A program made the translations under genes and the position numbers. Shown piece by piece: positions 16,853 to 25,232 of a DNA stretch of 42,830 bases. The stretch's first letter is position 1. Each line of letters opens with the position of its first letter. The notes below the pieces were generated by a model. It was not told where the DNA came from. It did not search any database and saw only the letters and a list, made by a program, of their open reading frames with translations. Source of the DNA: Candidatus Woesearchaeota archaeon (GTDB taxonomy: Archaea; Nanobdellota; Nanobdellia; Woesearchaeales; DSVV01); NCBI GenBank assembly GCA_018303325.1, contig JAGVYH010000006.1, positions 1-42,830 on the forward strand, in the 5' to 3' direction.

Positions 16853-17959
16853 ATGAAAATGTACAAATATACATTATACATGAAAAAAGTATATACATGG
16901 CTCACAAAGCTCTTGAGAGCTATGGCAGAATTAGCGGGATTAGACACACTAATAATTGGCACAGAAGCAGGAAGAATCTCAAGAGAGATTGCAGCAGGAA
17001 ACATAAATGCAAACACAATTGTTACATCAGAACAATTTTCTGCAGCAGATAAATTAGTTACTGGAAAAATGCTTGCTGGCTTAGTTGACCATACACAGTT
17101 AAGTGCATTTGCATCACTAAAAGATATAGAAAAGCTTGCAAAAGAGGCGCATGCTCTAGAAACAGCATCTGTTTGCGTCAATGAAGGAAGGATCAGGGAT
17201 GCAGCAGATATATTGTATGATTTAACTTCAAAAGTAAAGGTTTGCTGCGTTATCGGATTCCCTCTCGGTGCTGCAACAAGTCATATAAAATCTTATTCTG
17301 CAGTTGATGCAGTCAAAATAAGAGCAGATGAAGTTGATATGGTTATTAATGTTGGGTATTTGAAAGATAAAGATACTAAAAGATTTAAAGAGGATATTGA
17401 CAGGGTAATGTTTCATCTCTGGGAATATACCTCAAACCACAAAAAAAACGATGTTGTATTAAAAGTAATATTAGAAAACTGCTACTTAACGTCTGAAGAA
17501 ATTGTTTACGCTACACAAACAGTAGCAAAACTAGCTAAAAATTATTTACCCACTAGAAACCATTCAGGACTAAAAGTATTCGTCAAGACATCGACTGGTT
17601 TTGGCACGCCTGCAAAAGGACATGTTCCTAAAAAAGATTATGGCAAAGGAATGGTTGACACAGCAGTTGGTGCAGCAATCGAAGATGTTTATTTAATGAG
17701 GCAGGCGATTGACGAAGTAACAAAAGTAACAAGACATGGAGACACACCTAGTGACACAACCAATCAGGATGATAATTATAAATATGTTGTCGGCATAAAA
17801 GCAGCAGGCGGCGTAAAAGACAGAGAAACAGCACTGAAAATGATGGTTGCAGCTGGATGTTTAATAAGAGACGAACAAACCAGCGAATACAAACTTAGAG
17901 ATGATTACAAAGACCTTTTTAGAATTGGGGCTAGCGCAACTAAAGAGATATGTAAATAA
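16853..17959 (+). CDS. deoC: Deoxyribose-phosphate aldolase
   Basis: DERA splits 2-deoxyribose-5-phosphate into glyceraldehyde-3-phosphate and acetaldehyde. Seen: LAGLVDHTQLSAFAS (family start LIDHTxL), VCCVIGFPLGA, ADEVDMVINVGYLK, VKTSTGFG with the Schiff-base lysine, and GIKAAGGVKD with the second catalytic lysine. At 368 residues it is longer than bacterial DeoC (about 220-260) because of an N-terminal ~70-residue extension and inserts near 270. TTTATAAAG at 16830-16838 places transcription start about 16857-16860, so a leaderless start at ATG 16853 or 16859 is likely. deoB follows 148 bp downstream on the same strand. Confidence 0.93.
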   Translation: MKMYKYTLYMKKVYTWLTKLLRAMAELAGLDTLIIGTEAGRISREIAAGNINANTIVTSEQFSAADKLVTGKMLAGLVDHTQLSAFASLKDIEKLAKEAHALETASVCVNEGRIRDAADILYDLTSKVKVCCVIGFPLGAATSHIKSYSAVDAVKIRADEVDMVINVGYLKDKDTKRFKEDIDRVMFHLWEYTSNHKKNDVVLKVILENCYLTSEEIVYATQTVAKLAKNYLPTRNHSGLKVFVKTSTGFGTPAKGHVPKKDYGKGMVDTAVGAAIEDVYLMRQAIDEVTKVTRHGDTPSDTTNQDDNYKYVVGIKAAGGVKDRETALKMMVAAGCLIRDEQTSEYKLRDDYKDLFRIGASATKEICK

Positions 17960-18107
17960 TCTGTGGATATTTGTAACTAATCTATGCAAGAATGCTATAA
18001 TTTTCTTAACATTTTTAAAGTGGAATATGTTCCCTTACCTTATATTTAATTTATAGAAAGATTATACAAAGTGTATAGAAATATAGAAAACCACACAAGG
18101 TGAAAAC

Positions 18108-19502
18108 ATGAACATAAACAGAGTAATTTTAATGGTTCTCGACGGCGTTGGTATTGGCGCACAGCCAGATGCAGATCAATATTTCCAAAGAGGTGAAGAC
18201 GGTAAACCTGTTTCTGACAAAAGCGCAGCCACATTGCAAAACCTTGCAATGAAAGTTGGCGGGTTTGATTTGCCAAATTTTGAGAGAATGGGTTTAGGCA
18301 GTATTCTCAATTTTGTTAAAGGAGAAGGTATTGCAAACATGAGGCCAACATATTCACCTATATGCTTCTATGGCAAAGCACTTGAAGCTTCAGGAGCAAA
18401 AGACACTGTGTTCCTGCATTGGGAAATGATGGGAATAATTTCTAAAGGTGCTGCTTTATTTCCAGATGGTTTTCCTGACGAGGTTATTGGCGCAATAATC
18501 AACGCAGATTATAGAGAAGAAACGAAAAATCTGGGAATAACACCAGAAACTTGCAAATGTTTAACAGATGATTATAAGCTAAAAGGAATAATAGAGAAAG
18601 CAAACATTCCTATTTCAGGAACAGATGTTATAAAATTATATCATAAACCCCATGCAGAAACAGGAAAACTTATTGTGTACACGTCTGCAGACAGTGTATT
18701 GCAGGTAGCTGCAAGCGAAGAAATTCTTCCACCAAAATTATTGAATGCAATATGCGCAAAAATTAGAAATTTATTAGGCAGCAACACAGAGCTAGGAAAA
18801 AAATATGGTGTTGCAAGAATTATCTCCAGACCTTATACTGGCAATGATCATGAGCATCTGGAAAGAACATCTAACAGACATGATTTTCCTCTTGCGCCGC
18901 CTGAGCCAACACTTGTCGACAGGCTTCATGAAGCCGGCATACCAACAATAGGAATAGGAAAGGTTGCTTCGCTTTTTGACAACAGAGGATTTAGTGTTGT
19001 TGACGAGAAAGGAAAAGACTCTAATATTGAATTAATGGGAAGAACACTATCAGCAATGGATAAGTATAAGCAAGGATTAATTTTCTCAAACCTTCTTCAT
19101 TTTGACCAGAGTTATGGACATAGACGAGATTCAGTTGGTTTTTACAGAGCATTGAGAGAAGTTGATGCAATGCTGCCTATATTCTTTGAAAGAATAGGAA
19201 TGAATGATTTATTAATCATCACAGCTGACCATGGAAATGACCCAACATATGTTGGTTCAGATCATACACGAGAATATGTTCCTTTGTTTGTTTTTCATCC
19301 ACAGGTGAATGGTTTATTTTCTTATCATGACCCAAATGGTTCTTGTCGAATGACATATACATCTATAGATAGAATGGCGAATCTCAAAACAAGGACATCA
19401 GAGGCAGACATTGGGCAAACAATCGCAGAAGCATTGTTAGGAACACCATGTTTGCAGAATGGACAAAGCTTTTACAGGCAGATGAAAAAAGCGCTGGGAT
19501 GA
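18108..19502 (+). CDS. deoB: Phosphopentomutase
   Basis: DeoB converts (deoxy)ribose-1-phosphate to the 5-phosphate, feeding DeoC just upstream. Alkaline phosphatase-superfamily blocks are present: VILMVLDGVGIGAQPDA with metal Asp, KDTVFLHWEMMG with the phospho-accepting threonine, GIGKVASLFDNRG, NLLHFDQSYGHRRD, ADHGNDPTYVGSDHTREYVPL with metal-binding His/Asp. Length 464 is above the ~390-410 usual, with an extra C-terminal stretch (about residues 405-435). AAGGTGA lies 5 bases before ATG. Together deoC-deoB form a nucleoside-sugar catabolic unit; no nucleoside phosphorylase is in the window. Confidence 0.93.
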   Translation: MNINRVILMVLDGVGIGAQPDADQYFQRGEDGKPVSDKSAATLQNLAMKVGGFDLPNFERMGLGSILNFVKGEGIANMRPTYSPICFYGKALEASGAKDTVFLHWEMMGIISKGAALFPDGFPDEVIGAIINADYREETKNLGITPETCKCLTDDYKLKGIIEKANIPISGTDVIKLYHKPHAETGKLIVYTSADSVLQVAASEEILPPKLLNAICAKIRNLLGSNTELGKKYGVARIISRPYTGNDHEHLERTSNRHDFPLAPPEPTLVDRLHEAGIPTIGIGKVASLFDNRGFSVVDEKGKDSNIELMGRTLSAMDKYKQGLIFSNLLHFDQSYGHRRDSVGFYRALREVDAMLPIFFERIGMNDLLIITADHGNDPTYVGSDHTREYVPLFVFHPQVNGLFSYHDPNGSCRMTYTSIDRMANLKTRTSEADIGQTIAEALLGTPCLQNGQSFYRQMKKALG

Positions 19503-19533
19503 ATAAACTTTCCCCAAATAAATTCCATAAAAT

Positions 19534-20550
19534 TCACAAAAATAAATTCCAATAACTATTATACATTTCAAAGGCACAAAAATCAATTAAATCCGAATAA
19601 TAAGCTGCTGTTGAAGTTGTAAGTTTACACTTGTCTGCCTTATTTAATTTGTTTAGGTACATTATTCTATTTTTCTTTTTGATTATTAAAGGAGGATTTC
19701 CTTTTTTCAGAAGAATTAAATTAAGCAACATTCTACCTGTTCTGCCATTGCCGTCCATAAATGGATGAATCTTCTCAAATTTATGATGAAAAATAATTGC
19801 TAAAGCAAAAGGGTGCAGCTTATGTTCATTCTCTTTGTACCACTTTAATAATAGCTCCATATCAGCTTTAACGTACGGCGCTGGTGTTGACTCAAAATTT
19901 GCCCTGAATACTCTCACGTCAATGGTTCTGTATCCTTTTCTTACGTCAATATTATTCATAAGAGAATCATGTATCTCACAAATAAACTCATGATTTATAT
20001 CTTTGTTAACTTTGTTAAGTTCGTCAAATAATCTGAAAAAAACTTTCTCTGTGTTTTGTAAGTCATAAACTTCCCTTAAGCTTTTATCTTTTGGCGTAAT
20101 GTTCTCAATTAATAAATCTTGAGCCTGTTTTAATGTAATTGTATTGCCTTCTAAAGAAGCTGTATTAAATGCGAATTCAATAATAAAATTTTTTAATATC
20201 TCTTTTTTAGTAAGCTCATCTAATTTGTAGAACTGATTATCCCAATGCAGTTTGCAAGACTCAATGTATTCTAACGCTTCTTTACTTAAATAACTGTCTT
20301 TTTTTAGTTTTAAGCCTTTTATTTTTTCTAAATAAATGTTTGTTTCTATAAATCTGTTTATTGTGCGGTATGCTTTTTTAATATCATTATAATATTTTGA
20401 TGGAATTTTTTTTAGTTTATCCTTAACTGTGTTTATATCATCCCCTAAATACATTATATCCTTTGTGATTAATTTATTCTTTCTTTTAACAGAGGCTCTT
20501 AAGTAATAATATGCCTTTTTTCCAACAATTTTCTTGTATATATATACCAT
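19534..20550 (-). CDS. Fic-domain protein (AMP-transferase-like)
   Basis: 338 residues. The catalytic Fic motif HPFMDGNGRTGR is intact near residue 245, so nucleotide transfer (usually AMP onto Ser/Thr/Tyr) is possible. TASLEGN near residue 130 fits the inhibitory (S/T)xxxE(G/N) helix placed before the Fic core, giving a self-inhibited class II protein. The first ~110 residues are Lys-rich and resemble the N-terminus of other archaeal/bacterial Fic proteins with a wing-like domain. A TATA box about 27 bp before ATG indicates a leaderless transcript; two matching palindromes lie just upstream. The target is unknown and no separate antitoxin gene is visible. Confidence 0.9.
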   Translation of the reverse strand: MVYIYKKIVGKKAYYYLRASVKRKNKLITKDIMYLGDDINTVKDKLKKIPSKYYNDIKKAYRTINRFIETNIYLEKIKGLKLKKDSYLSKEALEYIESCKLHWDNQFYKLDELTKKEILKNFIIEFAFNTASLEGNTITLKQAQDLLIENITPKDKSLREVYDLQNTEKVFFRLFDELNKVNKDINHEFICEIHDSLMNNIDVRKGYRTIDVRVFRANFESTPAPYVKADMELLLKWYKENEHKLHPFALAIIFHHKFEKIHPFMDGNGRTGRMLLNLILLKKGNPPLIIKKKNRIMYLNKLNKADKCKLTTSTAAYYSDLIDFCAFEMYNSYWNLFL

Positions 20551-20571
20551 TCTAAGTATATAACATCAACT

Positions 20572-20741
20572 TATATATATATTTTACCCTTTATTTTTGT
20601 AAATTTGAATATAAAGGGTAAGAAGTATAAAAAACACACATCTCACAGAATAGACGTTATAATTAATAATACTCATTATTATGATAACTTATTTTTACGT
20701 TTTACCCTCTATTTTTTAAAATCTCAATGTAGAGGGTAAAA
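20572..20741 (-). promoter_or_regulatory. Fic promoter with two matching palindromes
   Basis: The TATA-like run is at 20572-20582. Directly behind it TTACCCTTTAT/ATAAAGGGTAA (20584-20594/20611-20621) forms an inverted repeat. About 118 bp further out TTTTACCCTCTA/TAGAGGGTAAAA (20700-20711/20730-20741) repeats the motif. Twin palindromes sharing TTACCCTYTA next to a promoter look like operators, or hairpin elements of one family. The 20622-20699 stretch holds nothing else seen. Confidence 0.55.
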
Positions 20742-20819
20742 CACATGATAGACACAATATAAAGACAAAAGAATCATAGCGTTAGCAAAAACAGTTCTTA
20801 TCTAAAAGAATACACTTTG

Positions 20820-21425
20820 CTATTCATCAATTATCCCAATTACCCTGCATGGTGCTCCATCTGCATCTTTAATCTTCAATGGTAGAATATAGCATTTAAA
20901 CCTTTTTCCTATTAATTTTTCCAGATTAACCAGATTTTCTACAATTAATATATCATGTTTGAAAAATAATTTGTGGATTTCAAACGGCGCATTATCTGGC
21001 GTAAAAGAATCTAAACCAACTATTTTGACTTTTTTATCTATCAATCTCTGTGCAAGGAGTTTACTTATAGTTGGATTATTCTTGAAAAATTCTTCTGAAC
21101 CTGCTTTCTTTGTATGTTCTGTATAGAAAAACACAATATCATTCTGTTTAACCTCGTCTAAGCTTGGTTCAGGATTATTCTTAGTATCTATCACAATTCC
21201 CTCGCCAATAAATTTATCCATCTTAAAATCTGTAAGTTTTTTCCCTTCTTTTAGCATATGAAAAGGTGCATCAATATGTGTGGAAAAATGAGAACTAAAA
21301 CTAATCCTTTTCTCGTTCCATCCATCTTTTTCAATTGTAGCAGTTTGTTTGATTTCTTGTTTTAAGCTATCAGGAAAAACAGGTGTCTGTTCATCAATCA
21401 TCATTGTTAAATCAAATATCTTCAT
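20820..21425 (-). CDS. Cyclase-family metal hydrolase (kynurenine formamidase-like)
   Basis: 201 residues from the preferred start MKIFDLTMMIDEQTPVFPDS. SHFSTHIDAPFHMLKEGKKLTDF matches the family HxGTHxDxPxHf metal site. VIDTKN, IVFFYTEHT and IVGLDSFTPDNAP follow in the usual order. Relatives hydrolyse N-formylkynurenine, isatin or similar amides/lactones; substrate unknown. The ORF track starts 18 codons earlier, but that part is encoded by a palindromic module, whereas ATG 21425 has GGTGG 6 bases upstream. It is the first of four same-strand genes each separated by module chains. Confidence 0.86.
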   Translation of the reverse strand: MKIFDLTMMIDEQTPVFPDSLKQEIKQTATIEKDGWNEKRISFSSHFSTHIDAPFHMLKEGKKLTDFKMDKFIGEGIVIDTKNNPEPSLDEVKQNDIVFFYTEHTKKAGSEEFFKNNPTISKLLAQRLIDKKVKIVGLDSFTPDNAPFEIHKLFFKHDILIVENLVNLEKLIGKRFKCYILPLKIKDADGAPCRVIGIIDE

Positions 21426-21444
21426 TTTTCCACCATTTGTAATT

Positions 21445-21540
21445 ATACTAAAAGTCCTTAGCTTCCGAACAAAAAACAAGGACTTTTGTATATACTAAAT
21501 GGAATTAATTTGTTCGGAAACTAATTCCATTTAGTATATA
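21445..21540. repeat. Palindromic module chain A (modules P1-P2)
   Basis: P1: AAAAGTCCTT (21450-21459) pairs with AAGGACTTTT (21478-21487) around a CTTCCGAAC-containing loop. P2: a 19-bp perfect stem, 21489-21507 with 21522-21540 (TATATACTAAATGGAATTA), with TTGTTCGG in the loop. Outer arms of both end in TATACTAAA/TTTxGTATA. The same P1-P2 pair recurs at 23541-23633. Confidence 0.85.
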
Positions 21541-21594
21541 TCGACGAATTTGATACTGGTTTTTTGATTTGCGTTTCAATATTTTCGCTTCAAC

Positions 21595-21930
21595 TTATGT
21601 AATTCTAGTTCCAGTATCAATCTCTTTCTCTGTTGTTAATAAAACACATTCTGTTCCATCTTCTTTTTCAGCGCAGAGCAGCATTCCTTCTGAAAGTTCG
21701 CCGGCAAATTTAGTTGGTTTCAAATTTACCAGTACAACAATCTTTTGGTTTATTAGCCCTTCTTCTTTATAATACGGAACTAAACTAGTAACAATCTGCC
21801 TTGTTTTTTCACTCCCAACATCAACTTGCAGCTTGTATAATTTTTCTGTTCTATGGATCCTTTCTACTTTCACGATTTTCCCAACTCTTATCTCTAATTT
21901 TTTAAAATCTGAATATTCTATTTGTTCCAT
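21595..21930 (-). CDS. tRNA-binding (EMAP/Arc1p-like) domain protein, MetRS beta-type
   Basis: About 111 residues forming one OB-fold tRNA-binding domain: FKKLEIRVGKIVKVERIHRTEKLYKLQVDVG, then IVTSLVPYYKEEGLINQKIVVLVNLKPTKFAGELSEGMLL. This is the pattern of the C-terminal domain of methionyl-tRNA synthetase, often a separate beta subunit in archaea, and of CsaA-like proteins. It would raise tRNA affinity of MetRS in trans. The catalytic subunit is not in the window. GAGGTAA lies before ATG 21930, which is preferred over the track start at 21951. Module chains lie on both sides. Confidence 0.87.
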   Translation of the reverse strand: MEQIEYSDFKKLEIRVGKIVKVERIHRTEKLYKLQVDVGSEKTRQIVTSLVPYYKEEGLINQKIVVLVNLKPTKFAGELSEGMLLCAEKEDGTECVLLTTEKEIDTGTRIT

Positions 21931-21963
21931 TTGAGTTACCTCGTAATACACACTTCATTAAGG

Positions 21964-22058
21964 ATATACTAAAAGTGATTAATTTTCGAACAAATTAATC
22001 ACTTTTGTAAGTTGGAAAGCAAAGCTTTCTAACTTCTCAGGAATCTCTGATTCCCGAG
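21964..22058. repeat. Palindromic module chain C (modules P3-P4-P5)
   Basis: P3: AAAAGTGATTAATTT/AAATTAATCACTTTT, 15-bp stem with a TCGAAC loop. P4: AAGTTGGAAAGC/GCTTTCTAACTT with AAA loop and one G-T. P5: CTCAGGAATC/GATTCCCGAG with TCT loop and one mismatch. P4/P5 overlap the 3' end of the following gene (minus strand) and provide its stop codon. The same P3-P4-P5 order is found at 40026. Confidence 0.88.
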
Positions 22059-23471
22059 TTTTGTTGCAATTTTTGTGCCTACAATGCAAGGAATGCCTAA
22101 TTCTCTAGAAACAATTGCAGCATGGCATGTCATACCGCCTTCGTCAGTTATTATTGCAATTGCTTTTCTCATGCCGACGACATAATCCGGCGCTGTCATA
22201 GGCGTAACAAGAACATCCCCTTTGTTTATTTTGCTGATTTCTTTACCAGATTTAACAAGTTTAACTGTTCCTTTAATTCTACTCTTGTTCCCAATGCTTA
22301 CAGATATGCCTTTGAATTCCTTCAGATTCTTGTCAATCTTAATATCTACAAAAGGCTTAATGATTTCTTCGACTTCTTCGCCAGAAAAGAATTTGTTAAT
22401 ATTCTCCTCATTATAATAATTTCTCATATGATAATCTTTTCTTGTCTTAATTTCTGATGAATGGACTAATTTATGATTATTCAGCAATTCTGTCAAATCT
22501 TCAAACCTGTAGTAATGCAGGTCGTCAAAAGGAATATTGTATATCTCAGAAACCTTTTCTAATAACTCATCTATAAAATGATTAGCAATAAAAATATGCT
22601 TTTTTCTGTTGTCCTGCCACCAGATACAGAAAGCTAATCTGTGCATAATCTTCTCGACATCTTTAGAAAGGCTGTAGGTTTCAATTAATTTTTTCTTTTC
22701 CTTTAATATATTTTCTTTTAAAGCAGTTATTTTCATCAATTTGCCTGGTGCTTCTTTCACAGATAAAGCGCTAAGCTCTTTTTTAAAATGCTCCACAGAC
22801 AATATTTTTGTATGGTGATAACTGTTCAGGAGCCAGAAAAATTTCTGCCGGTGCTCTGCTAGTTTTTTGTCAAATTCTTTCTTGTTGTTTTCAAATCTCT
22901 TAATTTTAAGCAAATCCAATTCTTCTTCCTGATAAAATGAATAATCTTCAGGAGCAGATAACCTTTCAAGGACAAAAGAAAACTCTTTTTCATTTTTTAT
23001 TTTTTTGCTGAGTTCTTTTCTTAGCATCTGCTCTCCGCCCCAGTTGCTAAGCTCAGGCAATAATCCAATCACCCAAAATTTTTGGTAAATTGAAAAAAAG
23101 CAGTTAAAAACATCTCTTAATTCTGCTTTATTCATGTTTTCTATTTTTGTTTTACTCTTTTCTACAGTATACTTAAGAAATTCTTTAATAATTGTCTGCC
23201 ATTCATTATAATTTTTTCTAAATTCGTTATCTGCTAAAATAAATTTCTTAAAATTCTCCTCGCCTATGTCACGAAGCTGTTTGTAATCACAAATAAATGT
23301 AATCTTTTCTTCATGAACCCACATAAGAAAAGACGGCCAAGCCACAAAACGTTTTCCAAATTGAGTTAAAGCGCTGTACCAAATATCAGGATAAACAGGT
23401 CTAGCGTCAATCGGCCCCCAGATGAATAATTCTTTGTTTGGATTTATGTTAATCTTATTAATCTGCTTCAT
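22029..23471 (-). CDS. PEP-utilizing-enzyme mobile-domain protein, C-terminus replaced by repeat
   Basis: 480 residues. The last ~90 form a phosphohistidine swivelling domain as in PEP synthase and pyruvate phosphate dikinase: GTVKLVKSG, GDVLVTPMTAPDYV, then ITDEGGMTCHAAIVSRELGIPCIVGT with the catalytic histidine. The N-terminal ~370 residues are helical and resemble the non-catalytic part of archaeal PEP-synthase-like proteins without an ATP-grasp domain, so it may take phosphate from a partner or be regulatory. The usual end of this domain (a G-D-x-V-x-V-D strand) is missing. After GTKIATK the frame runs into palindromic modules P5/P4 and ends NQRFLRS, losing perhaps 20 residues. Confidence 0.82.
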   Translation of the reverse strand: MKQINKININPNKELFIWGPIDARPVYPDIWYSALTQFGKRFVAWPSFLMWVHEEKITFICDYKQLRDIGEENFKKFILADNEFRKNYNEWQTIIKEFLKYTVEKSKTKIENMNKAELRDVFNCFFSIYQKFWVIGLLPELSNWGGEQMLRKELSKKIKNEKEFSFVLERLSAPEDYSFYQEEELDLLKIKRFENNKKEFDKKLAEHRQKFFWLLNSYHHTKILSVEHFKKELSALSVKEAPGKLMKITALKENILKEKKKLIETYSLSKDVEKIMHRLAFCIWWQDNRKKHIFIANHFIDELLEKVSEIYNIPFDDLHYYRFEDLTELLNNHKLVHSSEIKTRKDYHMRNYYNEENINKFFSGEEVEEIIKPFVDIKIDKNLKEFKGISVSIGNKSRIKGTVKLVKSGKEISKINKGDVLVTPMTAPDYVVGMRKAIAIITDEGGMTCHAAIVSRELGIPCIVGTKIATKLGNQRFLRS

Positions 23472-23494
23472 TTTTCATACTCTTTCTGCATAAA

Positions 23495-23693
23495 TATACT
23501 AAAAGTGCAAAATAATCGAACATTATTTTGCACTTTTGTATACTAAAAGTCCTTAGCTTCCGAACAAAAAACAAGGACTTTTGTATATATAAATGGAATT
23601 AGTTTGTTCGAAAACTAATTCCATTTAGTATATATCTCGGGAATCAGAGATTCCTGAGAAGTTAGAAAGCTTTGCTTTCCAACTTACAACTTT
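23495..23693. repeat. Palindromic module chain B (P6-P1-P2-P5rc-P4rc)
   Basis: P6: AAAAGTGCAAAATAAT (23501-23516) pairs perfectly with ATTATTTTGCACTTTT (23522-23537), loop CGAAC. Then a near-identical copy of P1, a variant P2 (stem AAATGGAATTAG with compensated loop TTGTTCGA), and P5-P4 in inverted orientation relative to chain C. The chain fills the whole space between two genes and enters the 3' end of the endonuclease IV-like gene. Confidence 0.88.
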
Positions 23694-24498
23694 CTGAAAT
23701 AACAACACCCTTTATTTTGTAGTCTTTAAATGCCCTAACCAATTCTTTATATTTCATGTCGCTGTCAGGCAGATTTAAATGATTCTTCTCACCCTTTTGC
23801 CCATATTCTATTCCAGAAACATGAATATGCATATTATTTAATGCCTCTTTTCCTAAATGTTTTTCGACGTAACTCAAAATTTCAGAAAATTCTTTGTAAT
23901 TATTATATTTGCTGGCATTTAGTTCAGGTCCTGCATTTCTTGCATGCACATGACTAAAGTCAATGCACGGAAGAACCTGCTCAATTTCCTGCGACAATTT
24001 AACAATCTCCTGAAAAGTTCCCCATTGTGTTCCTTTTCCTGTTGTTTCTGGCCTTATCCAAATTTCATTGCCTTCGTTTTTCAGAGTTTTCATAATATCC
24101 TGCATTTCTTTCTTGACTTTTTCATAAACTTTTTCTGGCGGCATTTCCATATTATAAGCTGCATGAAAAGTTAAGCTGTACCCTCCGCAGAGCCATGCGA
24201 TCCTTGCAGCGTTTAAAATGCGCTGGACAGACGCATTAACTTTTTCAGTTTCCAGACTGTTTAGATTTATAAAATATTGGCCGTGGCAAGTTAGAACAAC
24301 ATTATTTTTGGCAGCAATTTCTTTTACTTGCGGAGCTTTTTCTTTAGAAATATTCACCTGCCTGACAAACTCAAGCTCCATTGCATCTAAACCTAGCTTT
24401 CTAACGTGAACAATACCATTAGAAATGTTTCGTTCTGGCGTTGATAAAGGCACGCCTGCTGTGCCGAATAAAAGTTTATTTATCTTATGTTTACTCAT
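23662..24498 (-). CDS. Endonuclease IV-like TIM-barrel protein, C-terminus supplied by repeat
   Basis: 278 residues of the AP-endonuclease-2/xylose isomerase-like barrel. Metal-ligand blocks include VLTCHGQYFINL, YSLTFHAAYNM, IWIRPETTGKGTQWG, PCIDFSHVHAR, MHIHVSGIEYGQKGEKNHL and GVVISES. These fit archaeal endonuclease IV, which cuts 5' of abasic sites with three Zn2+. The final residues CKLESKAF and the stop are encoded by module P4 of chain B; typical homologues continue with another short helix, so the protein seems shortened by a few residues. Core metal ligands remain, so activity is plausible. It lies in the same strand series as the DUF1858 and ferredoxin genes. Confidence 0.85.
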   Translation of the reverse strand: MSKHKINKLLFGTAGVPLSTPERNISNGIVHVRKLGLDAMELEFVRQVNISKEKAPQVKEIAAKNNVVLTCHGQYFINLNSLETEKVNASVQRILNAARIAWLCGGYSLTFHAAYNMEMPPEKVYEKVKKEMQDIMKTLKNEGNEIWIRPETTGKGTQWGTFQEIVKLSQEIEQVLPCIDFSHVHARNAGPELNASKYNNYKEFSEILSYVEKHLGKEALNNMHIHVSGIEYGQKGEKNHLNLPDSDMKYKELVRAFKDYKIKGVVISESCKLESKAF

Positions 24499-24546
24499 AA
24501 AAAAGATTAAGAATAAGGATATTAATAAATTTTTGGGTTGATATAA

Positions 24547-24885
24547 TCACTTCCTTTTTACTGTTTCCTTCTTTTTTGTGTTTGTACTCCCAGATCCACC
24601 AATCTTCTTGTTAATATCATCAACCATCTTATCGACGTCTTTTTCGCTCATGCCGTGCATCAGGCTGCCCTGTTCAATTGTCTCAAAAGCAGCGCCGTGG
24701 CAGCCAATACAATGCAATCCGCAGTTTTGCATAACTTCCCATGATTCAGGATATTTAGTCAGAACATCAGCAAAAGTCATATTCTTGTTAACCTTTATCG
24801 TTTTGGTATTCTTGTTGATATCTATTGTTTTAGTATTCTCGTTAATCTTTACTGTTTTAGCTTCTTTTTTTTGTTTACCAGCCAT
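24547..24885 (-). CDS. DUF1858 (ScdA N-terminal-like) redox disulfide protein
   Basis: 112 residues. Positions ~30-95 match DUF1858: MTFADVLTKYPESWEVMQNCGLHCIGCHGAAFETIEQG, with CGLHCIGCH giving closely spaced cysteines, then a helix hairpin (MSEKDVDKMVDDINKKI). This domain occurs beside hybrid-cluster proteins and in iron-sulfur repair proteins. The N-terminus repeats NxNTKTIxxNKN three times, an imperfect strand-like repeat not usual for the domain. The ferredoxin gene lies 52 bp upstream on the same strand, suggesting a shared redox role. Confidence 0.85.
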   Translation of the reverse strand: MAGKQKKEAKTVKINENTKTIDINKNTKTIKVNKNMTFADVLTKYPESWEVMQNCGLHCIGCHGAAFETIEQGSLMHGMSEKDVDKMVDDINKKIGGSGSTNTKKKETVKRK

Positions 24886-24937
24886 AATTTCACTCTCCGT
24901 TTGATTATACTGAACCTAAATATGTAAAACATAAAAT

Positions 24938-25132
24938 TTACTGCACTTTTATTGCGTTAACAGGGCAGCCATCTACAGCTTCTTTTACTTTTTTCTCGTC
25001 TGCCTTCCCAACTTTTTCTTTTCCTTTCTTTACATCTGCCTTTGTATCGTCGCCCATCTCAAAATATTCTGGGCAGATTGCAGCGCAGGCTCCGCATCCA
25101 ATGCAAGCGTTTTTATCAACAGATACTTTCAT
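24938..25132 (-). CDS. Single [4Fe-4S] ferredoxin
   Basis: 64 residues. ACIGCGACAAICPEYF plus the later DGCPVNAI give the cysteine set of a one-cluster archaeal/thermophilic-type ferredoxin; the second cluster's motif has been replaced by a Lys-rich insert. It is a likely electron carrier for the flavin reductase at 5027 or other redox enzymes. ATG 25132 is chosen over the track start at 25141 because AAAGGTGAT is placed 6 bases before it. It is followed by the DUF1858 gene. Confidence 0.93.
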   Translation of the reverse strand: MKVSVDKNACIGCGACAAICPEYFEMGDDTKADVKKGKEKVGKADEKKVKEAVDGCPVNAIKVQ

Positions 25133-25232
25133 CGATATCACCTTTAATTATTATTTATATTATTTTTTGTTCATACTTTATTCATTTTTTCTCTTTAAAT
25201 AACTTATTAAATTGTAAATTATTAAAAAAGAG

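Noticed and set aside
21445-23693. Repeats could be a CRISPR array
   Set aside because: Units are long perfect palindromes of differing sequence and length with no regular spacers, and they sit between and inside genes; no cas genes are present.
24578-24904. 108-aa plus-strand ORF
   Set aside because: Antisense shadow of the DUF1858 gene.
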